This document shows positions 1 to 6,483 of a DNA stretch of 6,680 nucleotides, in pieces (within the stretch, counting starts at the first letter, position 1; the number at the start of each line of letters is the position of its first letter). Below the pieces are notes generated by a model that had not been told where the DNA came from, ran no database searches, and saw nothing but the letters and a program-made list of their open reading frames with translations. A program made the translations under genes and the position numbers. Source of the stretch: an uncultured Anaerotignum sp. GTDB taxonomy: Bacteria; Bacillota; Clostridia; Lachnospirales; Anaerotignaceae. The stretch covers positions 1 through 6,680 of the forward strand of contig NZ_CAJMDQ010000095.1 of assembly GCF_905212195.1 (NCBI RefSeq), read 5' to 3'.

Positions 1-103
1 TGTTTGCACAGCGGCAACAAAAGCGGCGTTAAAATGTGATAACAAAGAGCAAAATGCGGAATAAAAATCAAGCCTACTAGGTGTGATAAGTTTCCTGGAA
101 CGG
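1..103. other. Upstream flank, no identifiable gene
   Basis: An AT-leaning stretch before the operon promoter. All three forward frames are open at the left edge and then stop (at about 30, 37 and 62), so one may be the last few codons of an upstream gene, but the tails are too short to choose between. An 8-base direct repeat, TGTGATAA, occurs at 35-42 and 82-89; its TGTGA core resembles a half site of CRP/FNR-type regulators, but no matching inverted half is present. No RNA gene or mobile-element end was recognised. Confidence 0.4.
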
Positions 104-132
104 TTGCACTGAATACGTGAAAATGATATACT
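104..132 (+). promoter_or_regulatory. SigA/sigma70-type promoter of the dideoxysugar operon
   Basis: TTGCAC (104-109) and TATACT (127-132) are separated by exactly 17 bases, each one mismatch from the consensus hexamer, and TGA directly before the -10 (124-126) gives an extended -10 TGn motif. Transcription should begin near 139-141. It lies upstream of six tightly packed same-strand genes with no other obvious promoter between them, so it is the best candidate for driving the whole operon. The call rests on motif match and position only. Confidence 0.7.
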
Positions 133-141
133 ATCATAGTA
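123..141. promoter_or_regulatory. Overlapping palindromes on the -10 and start site, candidate operator
   Basis: Two perfect inverted repeats overlap here: ATGATA-TAC-TATCAT (123-137) and TACTAT-C-ATAGTA (129-141), each with 6-base arms. They cover the -10 hexamer and the predicted start site, where a bound dimeric repressor would block RNA polymerase. AT-rich sequence makes short palindromes more likely by chance, and part of the symmetry comes from the TATACT box itself, so an operator role is inferred. No regulator gene lies in the window. Confidence 0.4.
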
Positions 142-166
142 ATAAAAAATAGGCTGGGTGTGTACC

Positions 167-209
167 AAACTGTCCGGCGGTTGAAATGCTGGTGGGACGG
201 ACAGTTTTT
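167..209 (+). terminator. Intrinsic-terminator-like hairpin in the operon leader (attenuator candidate)
   Basis: AAACTGTCCG (167-176) pairs perfectly with CGGACAGTTT (198-207), a 10-bp stem enclosing a 21-base loop and ending in a run of five T (205-209). It lies after the predicted transcription start (about 140) and before the rfbF start (258), so it would end transcription inside the untranslated leader unless overcome. Leader terminators of this kind occur in polysaccharide operons controlled by processive antitermination through NusG paralogues (LoaP in Firmicutes, RfaH in Proteobacteria). The stem-loop junction and loop hold GGCGGTTGAAATGCT, resembling the RfaH ops element (GGCGGTAGCGTGC) with mismatches and one extra base. 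The large loop and short T-run make it a moderate terminator. It could instead belong to an upstream transcript. Confidence 0.55.
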
Positions 210-257
210 GCGGGACTGCAAGCAGGGTTCCGCGGCAGGCTTACGGGAGTGAAAAAT

Positions 258-1031
258 ATGAAAGTTGTAATTCTTGCCGGCGGCTATGGCACGCGCATTT
301 CGGAAGAAAGCAAGTTCAAGCCGAAACCGATGATCGAAATCGGCGGTATGCCCATTTTGTGGCATATCATGAAGATTTTCAGCGCTTACGGCGTGACGGA
401 TTTTGTCATTTGCTGCGGCTATAAGGGGTACTGCATCAAGGAGTATTTTTCCCATTATGCCCTCCACCACAGCGATGTGACCTTTGATTTTCGCAAGGGA
501 ACGGAAATGATTATCCATCATCGCCAGACGGAACCGTGGCAGGTGACTTTGGTGGATACAGGACTAGATACCATGACAGGAGGGCGTGTGAAACGGGCAG
601 CATCCTATTTGGAAGGAGAACGGTTTTTCCTTACTTACGGCGATGGTGTGGCAGATGTGGATATCACCAAACTGCTAGCATTCCATGAAAAAATGGGACG
701 AAAAGCCACCATGACCGTAGTGCAGCCGGCAGGGCGGTTTGGTACGGCGGAAATTGAGGAGGGCTGTGTAAGAGCTTTTCGGGAAAAGGCGGACTGTGAC
801 AGCGGCTGGATTAACGGCGGTTTTCTGGTGCTGGAGCCTTCTGCCCTGTCTTATTTGAAAGGGGACGAAACCATACTGGAACAGGAAGCCTTGTCCAAAT
901 TGGCGGCGGAAGGAGAACTGGCGGCATATCAGCACAGAGGATTCTGGCAGTGCATGGATACTCTTAGGGATAAAGAAAAACTGGAACAGCTCTGGAAAGA
1001 AGGTGCGCCGTGGCAGATTTGGGAGAAATGA
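258..1031 (+). CDS. rfbF: Glucose-1-phosphate cytidylyltransferase
   Basis: Makes CDP-D-glucose and pyrophosphate from CTP and alpha-D-glucose 1-phosphate in the cytoplasm, the entry step to CDP-linked 3,6-dideoxysugars. At 257 residues it matches the usual family length. The N-terminal nucleotide-binding signature LAGGYGTR (residues 6-13) is followed by KPKPM (21-25), as in Salmonella RfbF. Other family blocks are the ICCGYKGY region, TYGDGVAD with the likely metal-binding Asp129, INGGF, and a late MDTLRDK with Asp234, the expected second metal ligand. The ATG at 258 is chosen because family homology begins there and GGGAG lies 8 bases upstream; an in-frame ATG at 186 sits in the leader hairpin loop with no ribosome site. 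Its TGA overlaps the next gene's ATG. It is first in the operon, so leader control should set expression of the whole pathway. Confidence 0.95.
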   Translation: MKVVILAGGYGTRISEESKFKPKPMIEIGGMPILWHIMKIFSAYGVTDFVICCGYKGYCIKEYFSHYALHHSDVTFDFRKGTEMIIHHRQTEPWQVTLVDTGLDTMTGGRVKRAASYLEGERFFLTYGDGVADVDITKLLAFHEKMGRKATMTVVQPAGRFGTAEIEEGCVRAFREKADCDSGWINGGFLVLEPSALSYLKGDETILEQEALSKLAAEGELAAYQHRGFWQCMDTLRDKEKLEQLWKEGAPWQIWEK

Positions 1032-2068
1032 GAAACTTTTATAAAGATAAACGGGTGCTGGTGACGGGGCACACAGGCTTCAAAGGGGCATGGCTGTGCC
1101 GGTTATTGCTGGATATGGGGGCAAAGGTCTATGGCTATGCTTTGGCACCGGAGCGGGAAAGCCTGTATGGTTTGCTGGAATGGGAAAAAGGGCTGGTATC
1201 TTGTTACGGGGATATTCGCCAGCCTAGAAAACTGGCGGCTTTTGTGAAAAAAGCCGAACTGGAAGTGGTTTTCCATCTGGCGGCACAACCCTTGGTTTCT
1301 GTGGGATATGCCCAGCCCGTTAGGACATACGAAACCAATCTCATGGGGACTGTATATCTGCTGGAAGCCTTGCGGAAAGCGGAAAACCTGCGGTCTGTGG
1401 TGGTGGTGACTACCGATAAGGTTTATGCCAAAACGAAAGAAGCCGCAGGGGAGGAAAGCACTTTGGACGGCTTTGACCCTTATGCCAACAGCAAATCCTG
1501 TGCGGAACTGGCGGCGGCGTGTTATGGGCGGTGTTTTTTGCAAGGGAAAGTAGCATTGTCCCGTCTGCGGGCAGGGAATGTCATTGGCGGCGGTGATTTT
1601 GCGGCACATCGTATTCTGCCGGACTGTATTCGTGCGGCAGTGGAACGAAAGCCAGTGATTTTGCGACATCCCGAAGGGGTGCGCCCTTATCAGCATGTGC
1701 TGGAACCTTTGACGGCATATCTCTGGACGGCGTGGAAACAGTGGGAGAAACCGGAACTGGCAGACTGCTACAACGTGGCACCCAAAGGAAAGGATATTTC
1801 CAATGGAGAACTGGCGGGACTTTTCTGTAAATATTGGGGAAACGGCATGACATGGCAGGCAGAACAGGCGGATTTTCCCAGAGAACAGGCGGTTTTGCGG
1901 CTCAATGGGGAGAAAATACAGGAAAAACTGGGGTGGACGCCCCGCTGGAATGTGGAGCAGGCAGTTTCGGCAACGGTAGCATGGACGAAGGTCTGGCAGA
2001 GGGGCGGCGACTTGACAGAAGAAATGCGCAGAGAAGCGGCGGCTTATGAGAAAGGGGAATGGATATGA
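1028..2068 (+). CDS. rfbG: CDP-glucose 4,6-dehydratase
   Basis: Converts CDP-D-glucose to CDP-4-dehydro-6-deoxy-D-glucose using tightly bound NAD, the second pathway step. It is an extended short-chain dehydrogenase of 346 residues (Salmonella RfbG is slightly longer). The N-terminal dinucleotide motif GHTGFKG (14-20) is typical of this subfamily. The dehydratase catalytic signature TTDK (128-131) is present, and the YxxxK pair is Tyr152/Lys156 in PYANSK. Further family blocks are HLAAQPLV, RAGNVIGGGD and RPYQHVLEPL. The ATG at 1028 overlaps the rfbF stop as ATGA and gives an N-terminus aligned with the family, but GGGAG is only 2-3 bases upstream. A GTG at 1010 has a better spaced AAGG site and would add six residues, so the start is not certain. 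Confidence 0.94.
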   Translation: MRNFYKDKRVLVTGHTGFKGAWLCRLLLDMGAKVYGYALAPERESLYGLLEWEKGLVSCYGDIRQPRKLAAFVKKAELEVVFHLAAQPLVSVGYAQPVRTYETNLMGTVYLLEALRKAENLRSVVVVTTDKVYAKTKEAAGEESTLDGFDPYANSKSCAELAAACYGRCFLQGKVALSRLRAGNVIGGGDFAAHRILPDCIRAAVERKPVILRHPEGVRPYQHVLEPLTAYLWTAWKQWEKPELADCYNVAPKGKDISNGELAGLFCKYWGNGMTWQAEQADFPREQAVLRLNGEKIQEKLGWTPRWNVEQAVSATVAWTKVWQRGGDLTEEMRREAAAYEKGEWI

Positions 2069-3387
2069 CGGAAGCGGAAGCGAGACGGGAGATCTTGGAG
2101 AAGGTACGGGAATATTACCACTGTTTCCATGACGGGAAACGCTGGGACGGGAAGCATGTACCCTACGGCGGCAGGGTTTATGACGAAAGGGAAATGGAAA
2201 ATCTGACAGAAGCTATGTTGGATTTTGGTTTGACGGCAGGACGGTTTGCCATGGCATTTGAGCGGAATTTTGCCGCATACATAGGGGTGAAACACTGCGC
2301 GCTGGTCAATTCCGGTTCCTCTGCCAATCTGCTGGCATTCCATACTTTGACTTCGCCTTTATTGGGAGAAAAACGCATTTGCCGAGGGGATGAAGTCATC
2401 ACTGTGGCGGCAGGATTTCCTACGACGGTGGCACCTATTTTGCAGTATGGGGCGGTACCTGTCTTTGTGGATGTGACATTGCCCCAGTACAACATAGATG
2501 TTTCCATGCTGGAGGAAGCCTTTTCGCCCAAAACAAAGGCGGTGATGATTGCCCATACATTGGGGAATCCTTTTGATGTGAAAGCCGTATTGGATTTCTG
2601 CCAGAAACATGATTTATGGCTGGTGGAGGACAACTGCGACGCTGTGGGGGCGGCGTATTGTCTGGATGGAAATTGGCGAAAAACAGGCACATTTGGGCAT
2701 TTATCCACCGTCAGTTTTTATCCGCCTCACCATATGACCATGGGCGAAGGCGGAGCAGTCTGCATCAATGATGATTTGCTGGGGAAAATCATGGTTTCTC
2801 TTCGGGACTGGGGGCGGGACTGCACATGTGCGCCGGGGCAGGATAACCGCTGTAAACATCGTTTTGACAGGCAGTACGGCAAATTGCCCTTTGGTTACGA
2901 CCATAAATACGTTTATTCCCATTTGGGATTCAATCTGAAAGCTACGGAAATGCAGGGGGCAATCGGGTTGGCGCAGTTGGAAAAACTACCTGATTTTGTG
3001 AAAAAACGGCGGTATCACTTTGATTATCTCCTGACACTCTTGGAAAATTGCGGCGAAAAGGTGATTTTGCCAGAGGTGACAGAAAACGCCATGGCAAGTC
3101 CTTTTGGTTTCCTGCTGACCTGTCGGGAAGGGATTTTCAGAGAAAAAATCGTTTCCCAGCTGGAGGAAAAGGGTATCCAGACTCGTCCTCTCTTTGCAGG
3201 AAATCTTCTGCGGCATCCATGCTTTGATACTTTGGAGGAAGACGTGGACTATCGCGTGATTGGGGAGTTGCCTGTGACAGACCGGATTTTGCGGGATACT
3301 TTCTGGGTAGGGGTCTATCCGGGATTGACGGCGGAACAGCTGGCTTACGAGGGGGAGGTGCTCTATGACGCCATACGGAAAGCCTGA
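2065..3387 (+). CDS. rfbH: CDP-4-dehydro-6-deoxyglucose 3-dehydrase (E1), PMP and [2Fe-2S] enzyme
   Basis: Removes the C3 hydroxyl of CDP-4-keto-6-deoxyglucose through a PMP intermediate that must then be reduced by a partner reductase (E3). The 440-residue protein has the aspartate-aminotransferase fold of the DegT/ArnB group. The usual PLP-anchoring lysine is replaced by His222 in SFYPPHHMTMGEGG, the hallmark that turns an aminotransferase into a dehydrase. Iron-sulphur ligands fit the E1 pattern: Cys191, then Cys253-x-Cys255-x7-Cys263, with 61 residues between the first two cysteines; four extra residues after the first Cys lengthen the spacing compared with enteric E1. ITVAAGFPTTV, SGSSANLL and GYDHKY also match RfbH. 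The ATG at 2065 is preferred over 2059 because AAAGGGGA then sits at proper spacing and ATGA overlaps the rfbG stop. Confidence 0.95.
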   Translation: MTEAEARREILEKVREYYHCFHDGKRWDGKHVPYGGRVYDEREMENLTEAMLDFGLTAGRFAMAFERNFAAYIGVKHCALVNSGSSANLLAFHTLTSPLLGEKRICRGDEVITVAAGFPTTVAPILQYGAVPVFVDVTLPQYNIDVSMLEEAFSPKTKAVMIAHTLGNPFDVKAVLDFCQKHDLWLVEDNCDAVGAAYCLDGNWRKTGTFGHLSTVSFYPPHHMTMGEGGAVCINDDLLGKIMVSLRDWGRDCTCAPGQDNRCKHRFDRQYGKLPFGYDHKYVYSHLGFNLKATEMQGAIGLAQLEKLPDFVKKRRYHFDYLLTLLENCGEKVILPEVTENAMASPFGFLLTCREGIFREKIVSQLEEKGIQTRPLFAGNLLRHPCFDTLEEDVDYRVIGELPVTDRILRDTFWVGVYPGLTAEQLAYEGEVLYDAIRKA

Positions 3388-4270
3388 AAGGGCTGTGGTG
3401 ACGGGCGGATGCGGATTTCTGGGGCAGGCGCTGGCGCGGACACTGCTGGAAAAAGAAATTGCCGTCACAGTCATAGATTTGCCGGACAAAGAGAAATCTT
3501 TGCCAAAACGAAAGGGGCTGGACTTTCAGCCTAACGTATGGCAGGGGGATACGGAACGGAGGTATGATGTTTTCTATCATCTGGCATGGGCAGGCAGTGC
3601 GGGAGATGGGCGGAAAGATGGTTTTTTGCAGGCAGAAAACATCCGACAGACATTAGAAGCTTTGGCTTTGGCGAAAAAACTGGGGTGTCATACCTTTATT
3701 TTTGCAGGGAGCATCATGGAGGCGGAAGTAGAAGAAGCAAAAAAGGCTGGTCTGCCGTCAAAGGGTACGGACTGTTATGCCCTTGCCAAAACCGCCGCTG
3801 GAAACCTTAGCCGTGCATTGGCAAAGGAATGGGGCATCCGCCATGTGACGGGGCGCATCACCAATACTTTTGGCGTAGGGGAGAAATCAGACCGGCTTAT
3901 TTGCAGGCTCATGGACGCATGGGAGAAAGGGGAAGTGCCGCCTTTGACAGCAGGGGAGCAGATGTATGATTTTCTCTATGTGACCGATGCCGCAAGGGCA
4001 TTTGCCGCCATGGGGGAAAAGGGGATAGACGGCAAAACCTACATCATCGGCAGTGGAAAGCCCTGTCCCCTGCGGAACTGGCTGGAAGAAGCTATGGCAG
4101 TGACAGGTGGGCAAGGAGATTTCGGAAAAATTCTCTTTTCCGGCGTTTCTCTGACAGAATCGGACTTTGATACCAGTGAACTGGAACAGGATACGGGATT
4201 TTGCTGTCGGGTGCCTTTTGCCGAGGGCATCGGCAGACTTTGGCACTGGCGAAAGGAGGGGCGGCTGTGA
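3365..4270 (+). CDS. SDR-family NAD(P)-dependent sugar reductase/epimerase, likely CDP-4-keto-3,6-dideoxyhexose reductase
   Basis: An extended short-chain dehydrogenase of 301 residues, the length of CDP-abequose synthase RfbJ. A Rossmann motif GGCGFLG lies at 14-20, a core serine at 116 (FAGSIM), and the catalytic pair is Tyr138/Lys142 in YALAK. The GEQMYDFLYVTDAARAF region (197-213) matches the substrate-domain signature seen in RfbJ and related enzymes. By position after rfbFGH it probably reduces the C4 ketone of the CDP-3,6-dideoxy sugar to give the final activated sugar; with the cupin next to it, this would parallel AscF of CDP-ascarylose synthesis. The stereochemistry cannot be read from sequence, and a C4-epimerase role is possible. 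It starts within the last 23 bases of rfbH, with a strong GGAGGTG site 5 bases before the ATG, so translation is probably coupled. Confidence 0.85.
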   Translation: MTPYGKPERAVVTGGCGFLGQALARTLLEKEIAVTVIDLPDKEKSLPKRKGLDFQPNVWQGDTERRYDVFYHLAWAGSAGDGRKDGFLQAENIRQTLEALALAKKLGCHTFIFAGSIMEAEVEEAKKAGLPSKGTDCYALAKTAAGNLSRALAKEWGIRHVTGRITNTFGVGEKSDRLICRLMDAWEKGEVPPLTAGEQMYDFLYVTDAARAFAAMGEKGIDGKTYIIGSGKPCPLRNWLEEAMAVTGGQGDFGKILFSGVSLTESDFDTSELEQDTGFCCRVPFAEGIGRLWHWRKEGRL

Positions 4271-4839
4271 GCGGACTGGAATTTACGCCTTTGAAACTGG
4301 AAGGATTGCAGAAGGTAACGCCTTTTTACGCCACAGACCTGCGGGGATATTTTCTGAAACTCTATGAAAAAAACGCCTTTCGGGGAGCGGGCATAGACGG
4401 AGAGATTTGGGAGAGTTTTGTGACTTTTTCCCGGCGTCATGTGCTGCGGGGGCTGCACATCCAAAGACCGAAGCCACAGGCAAAACTGGTGACGGTGCTT
4501 TACGGGGAGATTTTCGATGTGGGGGTGGATTTGCGCCAAGGCTCGCCTACCTATGGGCAGTGGGAGGGTCTTGTGCTGAGCCACGAAAACAGACAGGGTT
4601 TGTACCTGCCGGAAGGATTTGCCCATGGATTTCTGGTGCGGTCGGACTTTGCTCTGGTGAGCTATCTGTGCAGTGGGGCATATGACCCGAAAGGGGATGG
4701 GGGCATTCGCTGGGATGATGTGGATGTGGGCGTGAATTGGGGACTGCCTGTGGGGATGCGTCCTATTGTGTCCCAAAGGGACGAGAATCTACCCACGTTA
4801 GCGGACTATGAAAGGCAGGGGAGCACATGGAAGGAATGA
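4267..4839 (+). CDS. RmlC-like cupin sugar epimerase, candidate CDP-4-keto-3,6-dideoxyglucose 5-epimerase
   Basis: A 190-residue member of the dTDP-4-dehydrorhamnose 3,5-epimerase cupin family, at the usual length. Expected active-site residues are in place: His64 in LRGLH, Lys73 in AKLV, Asp88 in VDLR followed by GSPTYG, His120 in GFAHGF, tyrosines 133 and 139 (one is the likely acid), and Asp172 in the late SQRDE segment, the likely partner of His64. RmlC acts on a dTDP-4-keto sugar, but no rmlA, rmlB or rmlD is here, while rfbFGH lies directly upstream. Inference: it epimerises C5 of the CDP-4-keto-3,6-dideoxy sugar, like AscE of the ascarylose pathway. It could instead serve a rhamnose pathway encoded elsewhere. 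The GTG start overlaps the preceding TGA as GTGA, with AGGAGGG 6 bases upstream; open frame further upstream lies inside the SDR gene. Confidence 0.86.
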   Translation: MSGLEFTPLKLEGLQKVTPFYATDLRGYFLKLYEKNAFRGAGIDGEIWESFVTFSRRHVLRGLHIQRPKPQAKLVTVLYGEIFDVGVDLRQGSPTYGQWEGLVLSHENRQGLYLPEGFAHGFLVRSDFALVSYLCSGAYDPKGDGGIRWDDVDVGVNWGLPVGMRPIVSQRDENLPTLADYERQGSTWKE

Positions 4840-6374
4840 CATTTCGCTGGCAAACGGACTGGTTTCGGATGTGTATGCCTCTTTTTTCCTGTCTGCTGGA
4901 AGAAGCGGGCGGAATAGCGGCAGGGGAAGAGGGGGATTTTGGAAAAATGGGAGATTGGCTGGGAGAGATTGAAAAAATCTGCGACCCAGTGGAAAGATTG
5001 AAAAACTGCCATTATGCAGGACAGATGGAAAATGTCCGTGCCGCCCTGCTGGATTTGACGCAAACAGACCAGAAGGCAGAACTGGCATCCTATACCCTTC
5101 TGCCTTTTCTTTGGGAACTAAGGGAGGAAATCTATTTCTGGGGCTGTGTGGCGGAGGATGCCCAAAAACGGAAAGCCTACTGGCAGGAGGAATTTGTTTC
5201 TCATCACAGACGGGTCAATCTGCAAAGGATAGAACCGAAAAAAGTTACCATTTTCATTCCGGCATGCAATCATCTGAATTATACAAAACAGTGTGTGGAA
5301 AGCGTCCTGCGCCATACGGATTTGAAGGATTGTGAATTGCTTTTGTTAGATCATGGCTCTAGGGATGAAACGGCGGCGTATTTTCGCACCATCCCCGATG
5401 CCAAGGTCATTCGGTTTCGGGAAAATGTGGGCATGCTCATGTTTTCCGTGGCCTTTCGTGCCTGCTGCGGGCGGTATTTGGCTTTTGTCAGCAATGACAC
5501 CATTGTGACGGAGGGGTGGCTTTCTCATTTGCTGGATTGTCTGGAAAGAGAAGAAAATGCTCTCAGCGCAACGCCCGTAACGCCTTTTACATCGAATTGT
5601 CAGGGGATTGCTCCTTGTCCTTTGGAGAGATTGGAGGAATTTGCAAAGGAATTTTATGAGAAAGGAAACTGGCGGCATCGGGCAAGGATCATGCCTGTAA
5701 TCGGGGTTTATGATGTGGAAAAACTGGATACCATGGGTTTTGGTGACCGCTGGTTCCAGACCATGGAATTCTGGGATGATGATGTTTCTCTTCGGGCAAG
5801 GCGAAAGGGCTTCCGCCAGTTTCTTTGCACTGATGTGTACTGCCATCATTTTGGCAGTGTTACCGGCGGCGTGGCATGGGGACGTACATTGGCGGCTGGA
5901 CGGGAGTTATTTTTGCAAAAACATGGTGTAGATGCATGGGGACAGGGATTTTGCCGCAGTGAAGATATGATGGCGTTATTGCCGGAGATGGATTTGCCGG
6001 AAACATCAATTTCTTTTCTTGCTGTGGACTGCGGTTTTGGGGACAGTATTTTTGAGGTGCAGAACTACCTGAAAGAACAAGGAAAACAGGCACAGACCTA
6101 TGCTTTGTCAGAAGTGGAAGGCTACAGAGGGGATGTGTTTCCCTTTGTGCAGGGATGGCATACGGCAGTGGAAGGCACGGCGGCGGCTTTGACAAATGCC
6201 TTTGCGGAGCGGCGGTTTTCCCTGATTCTGACGGAACGCGGATTGTCAGGGGAGAGCATGGCGGAGCGTTTGTTGCCGGGCGGATATGTACTGGCTATGG
6301 ACAGCGATTTTTCTCCTGCGCTTTCACTGCGAGAAAAAAAGAATCACTGGAGTTTATGGCAGAAACCCATATAA
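4827..6374 (+). CDS. Family 2 glycosyltransferase with N-terminal helical and C-terminal Rossmann-like extensions
   Basis: Predicted cytoplasmic glycosyltransferase of 515 residues, transferring a sugar from a nucleotide donor to a growing surface glycan. Residues 1-135 are probably helical and match no domain I recognise. The GT-A core runs from about 138 to 370: VTIFIPACNH (140-149), LLLDHGSRDET with Asp175 where nucleotide binding is expected, FVSNDT with Asp224 at the DxD position in the reduced NDT form, and EFWDDD (314-319), the usual site of the catalytic base. After a linker, 394-500 looks like a worn class I methyltransferase fold: AVDCGFGDS (399-407) in the place of motif I and LLPGGYVLAM late. 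No transmembrane segment or signal peptide is seen. ATG 4827 has AGGGGAG 3 bases upstream; ATG 4836 (overlapping the cupin stop as ATGA) is an alternative. It is last in the operon; donor and acceptor are unknown. Confidence 0.85.
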   Translation: MEGMTFRWQTDWFRMCMPLFSCLLEEAGGIAAGEEGDFGKMGDWLGEIEKICDPVERLKNCHYAGQMENVRAALLDLTQTDQKAELASYTLLPFLWELREEIYFWGCVAEDAQKRKAYWQEEFVSHHRRVNLQRIEPKKVTIFIPACNHLNYTKQCVESVLRHTDLKDCELLLLDHGSRDETAAYFRTIPDAKVIRFRENVGMLMFSVAFRACCGRYLAFVSNDTIVTEGWLSHLLDCLEREENALSATPVTPFTSNCQGIAPCPLERLEEFAKEFYEKGNWRHRARIMPVIGVYDVEKLDTMGFGDRWFQTMEFWDDDVSLRARRKGFRQFLCTDVYCHHFGSVTGGVAWGRTLAAGRELFLQKHGVDAWGQGFCRSEDMMALLPEMDLPETSISFLAVDCGFGDSIFEVQNYLKEQGKQAQTYALSEVEGYRGDVFPFVQGWHTAVEGTAAALTNAFAERRFSLILTERGLSGESMAERLLPGGYVLAMDSDFSPALSLREKKNHWSLWQKPI

Positions 6375-6375
6375 A

Positions 6376-6404
6376 AAACAGGGGGAGAAACATTCCCCCT
6401 GTTT
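6376..6404. terminator. Bidirectional intrinsic terminator after the glycosyltransferase
   Basis: An 11-bp perfect stem (6376-6386 with 6394-6404, core ACAGGGGGA/TCCCCCTGT) encloses a 7-base loop, GAAACAT. On the + strand it begins just after the glycosyltransferase stop and is followed by TTT then an interrupted T-rich stretch, so it can end the operon. On the - strand it is followed by an unbroken run of six T (the complement of 6373-6378), a better terminator. This asymmetry suggests it also, or mainly, serves a gene transcribed leftwards from the right flank. Confidence 0.85.
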
Positions 6405-6414
6405 GGATATTGAT

Positions 6415-6483
6415 TTATTTGCAGGAAAAATTGCTTTCGATGGCGTGGGCAATGACCTGCATTTTGAACCGCCGTTTTTTGCA
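6415..6483 (-). other. Possible 3' end of a convergent minus-strand gene
   Basis: Reading leftwards on the - strand, an open frame ends with TAA at 6417-6415, ten bases before the terminator stem whose U-tract is best in that direction. The final residues would read KMQVIAHAIESNFSCK. The placement of stop codon and terminator is what one expects at the end of a real gene. I do not recognise the peptide. The frame continues rightwards to about 6675, but beyond 6484 it is antisense to an obvious dihydroorotase sequence, so only this short piece could be genuine. Confidence 0.3.

Noticed and set aside
186..257. In-frame N-terminal extension of rfbF from the ATG at 186
   Set aside because: The ATG sits in the loop of the leader hairpin with no ribosome binding site; family homology and normal length begin at the ATG at 258, which has GGGAG 8 bases upstream.
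4039..4776. Long minus-strand open frame opposite the SDR and cupin genes
   Set aside because: It is antisense to two genes with intact catalytic motifs, spans their junction, and its translation shows no recognisable domain; it is a shadow of the + strand genes. The same applies to the other antisense frames within 258-6374.
6403..6483. pyrC N-terminus beginning at the TTG at 6403
   Set aside because: The frame is open and contains a chance-looking DLHFEP, but there is no HxH zinc motif, no ribosome site, and the codon lies in the terminator stem; it does not look like a dihydroorotase N-terminus.
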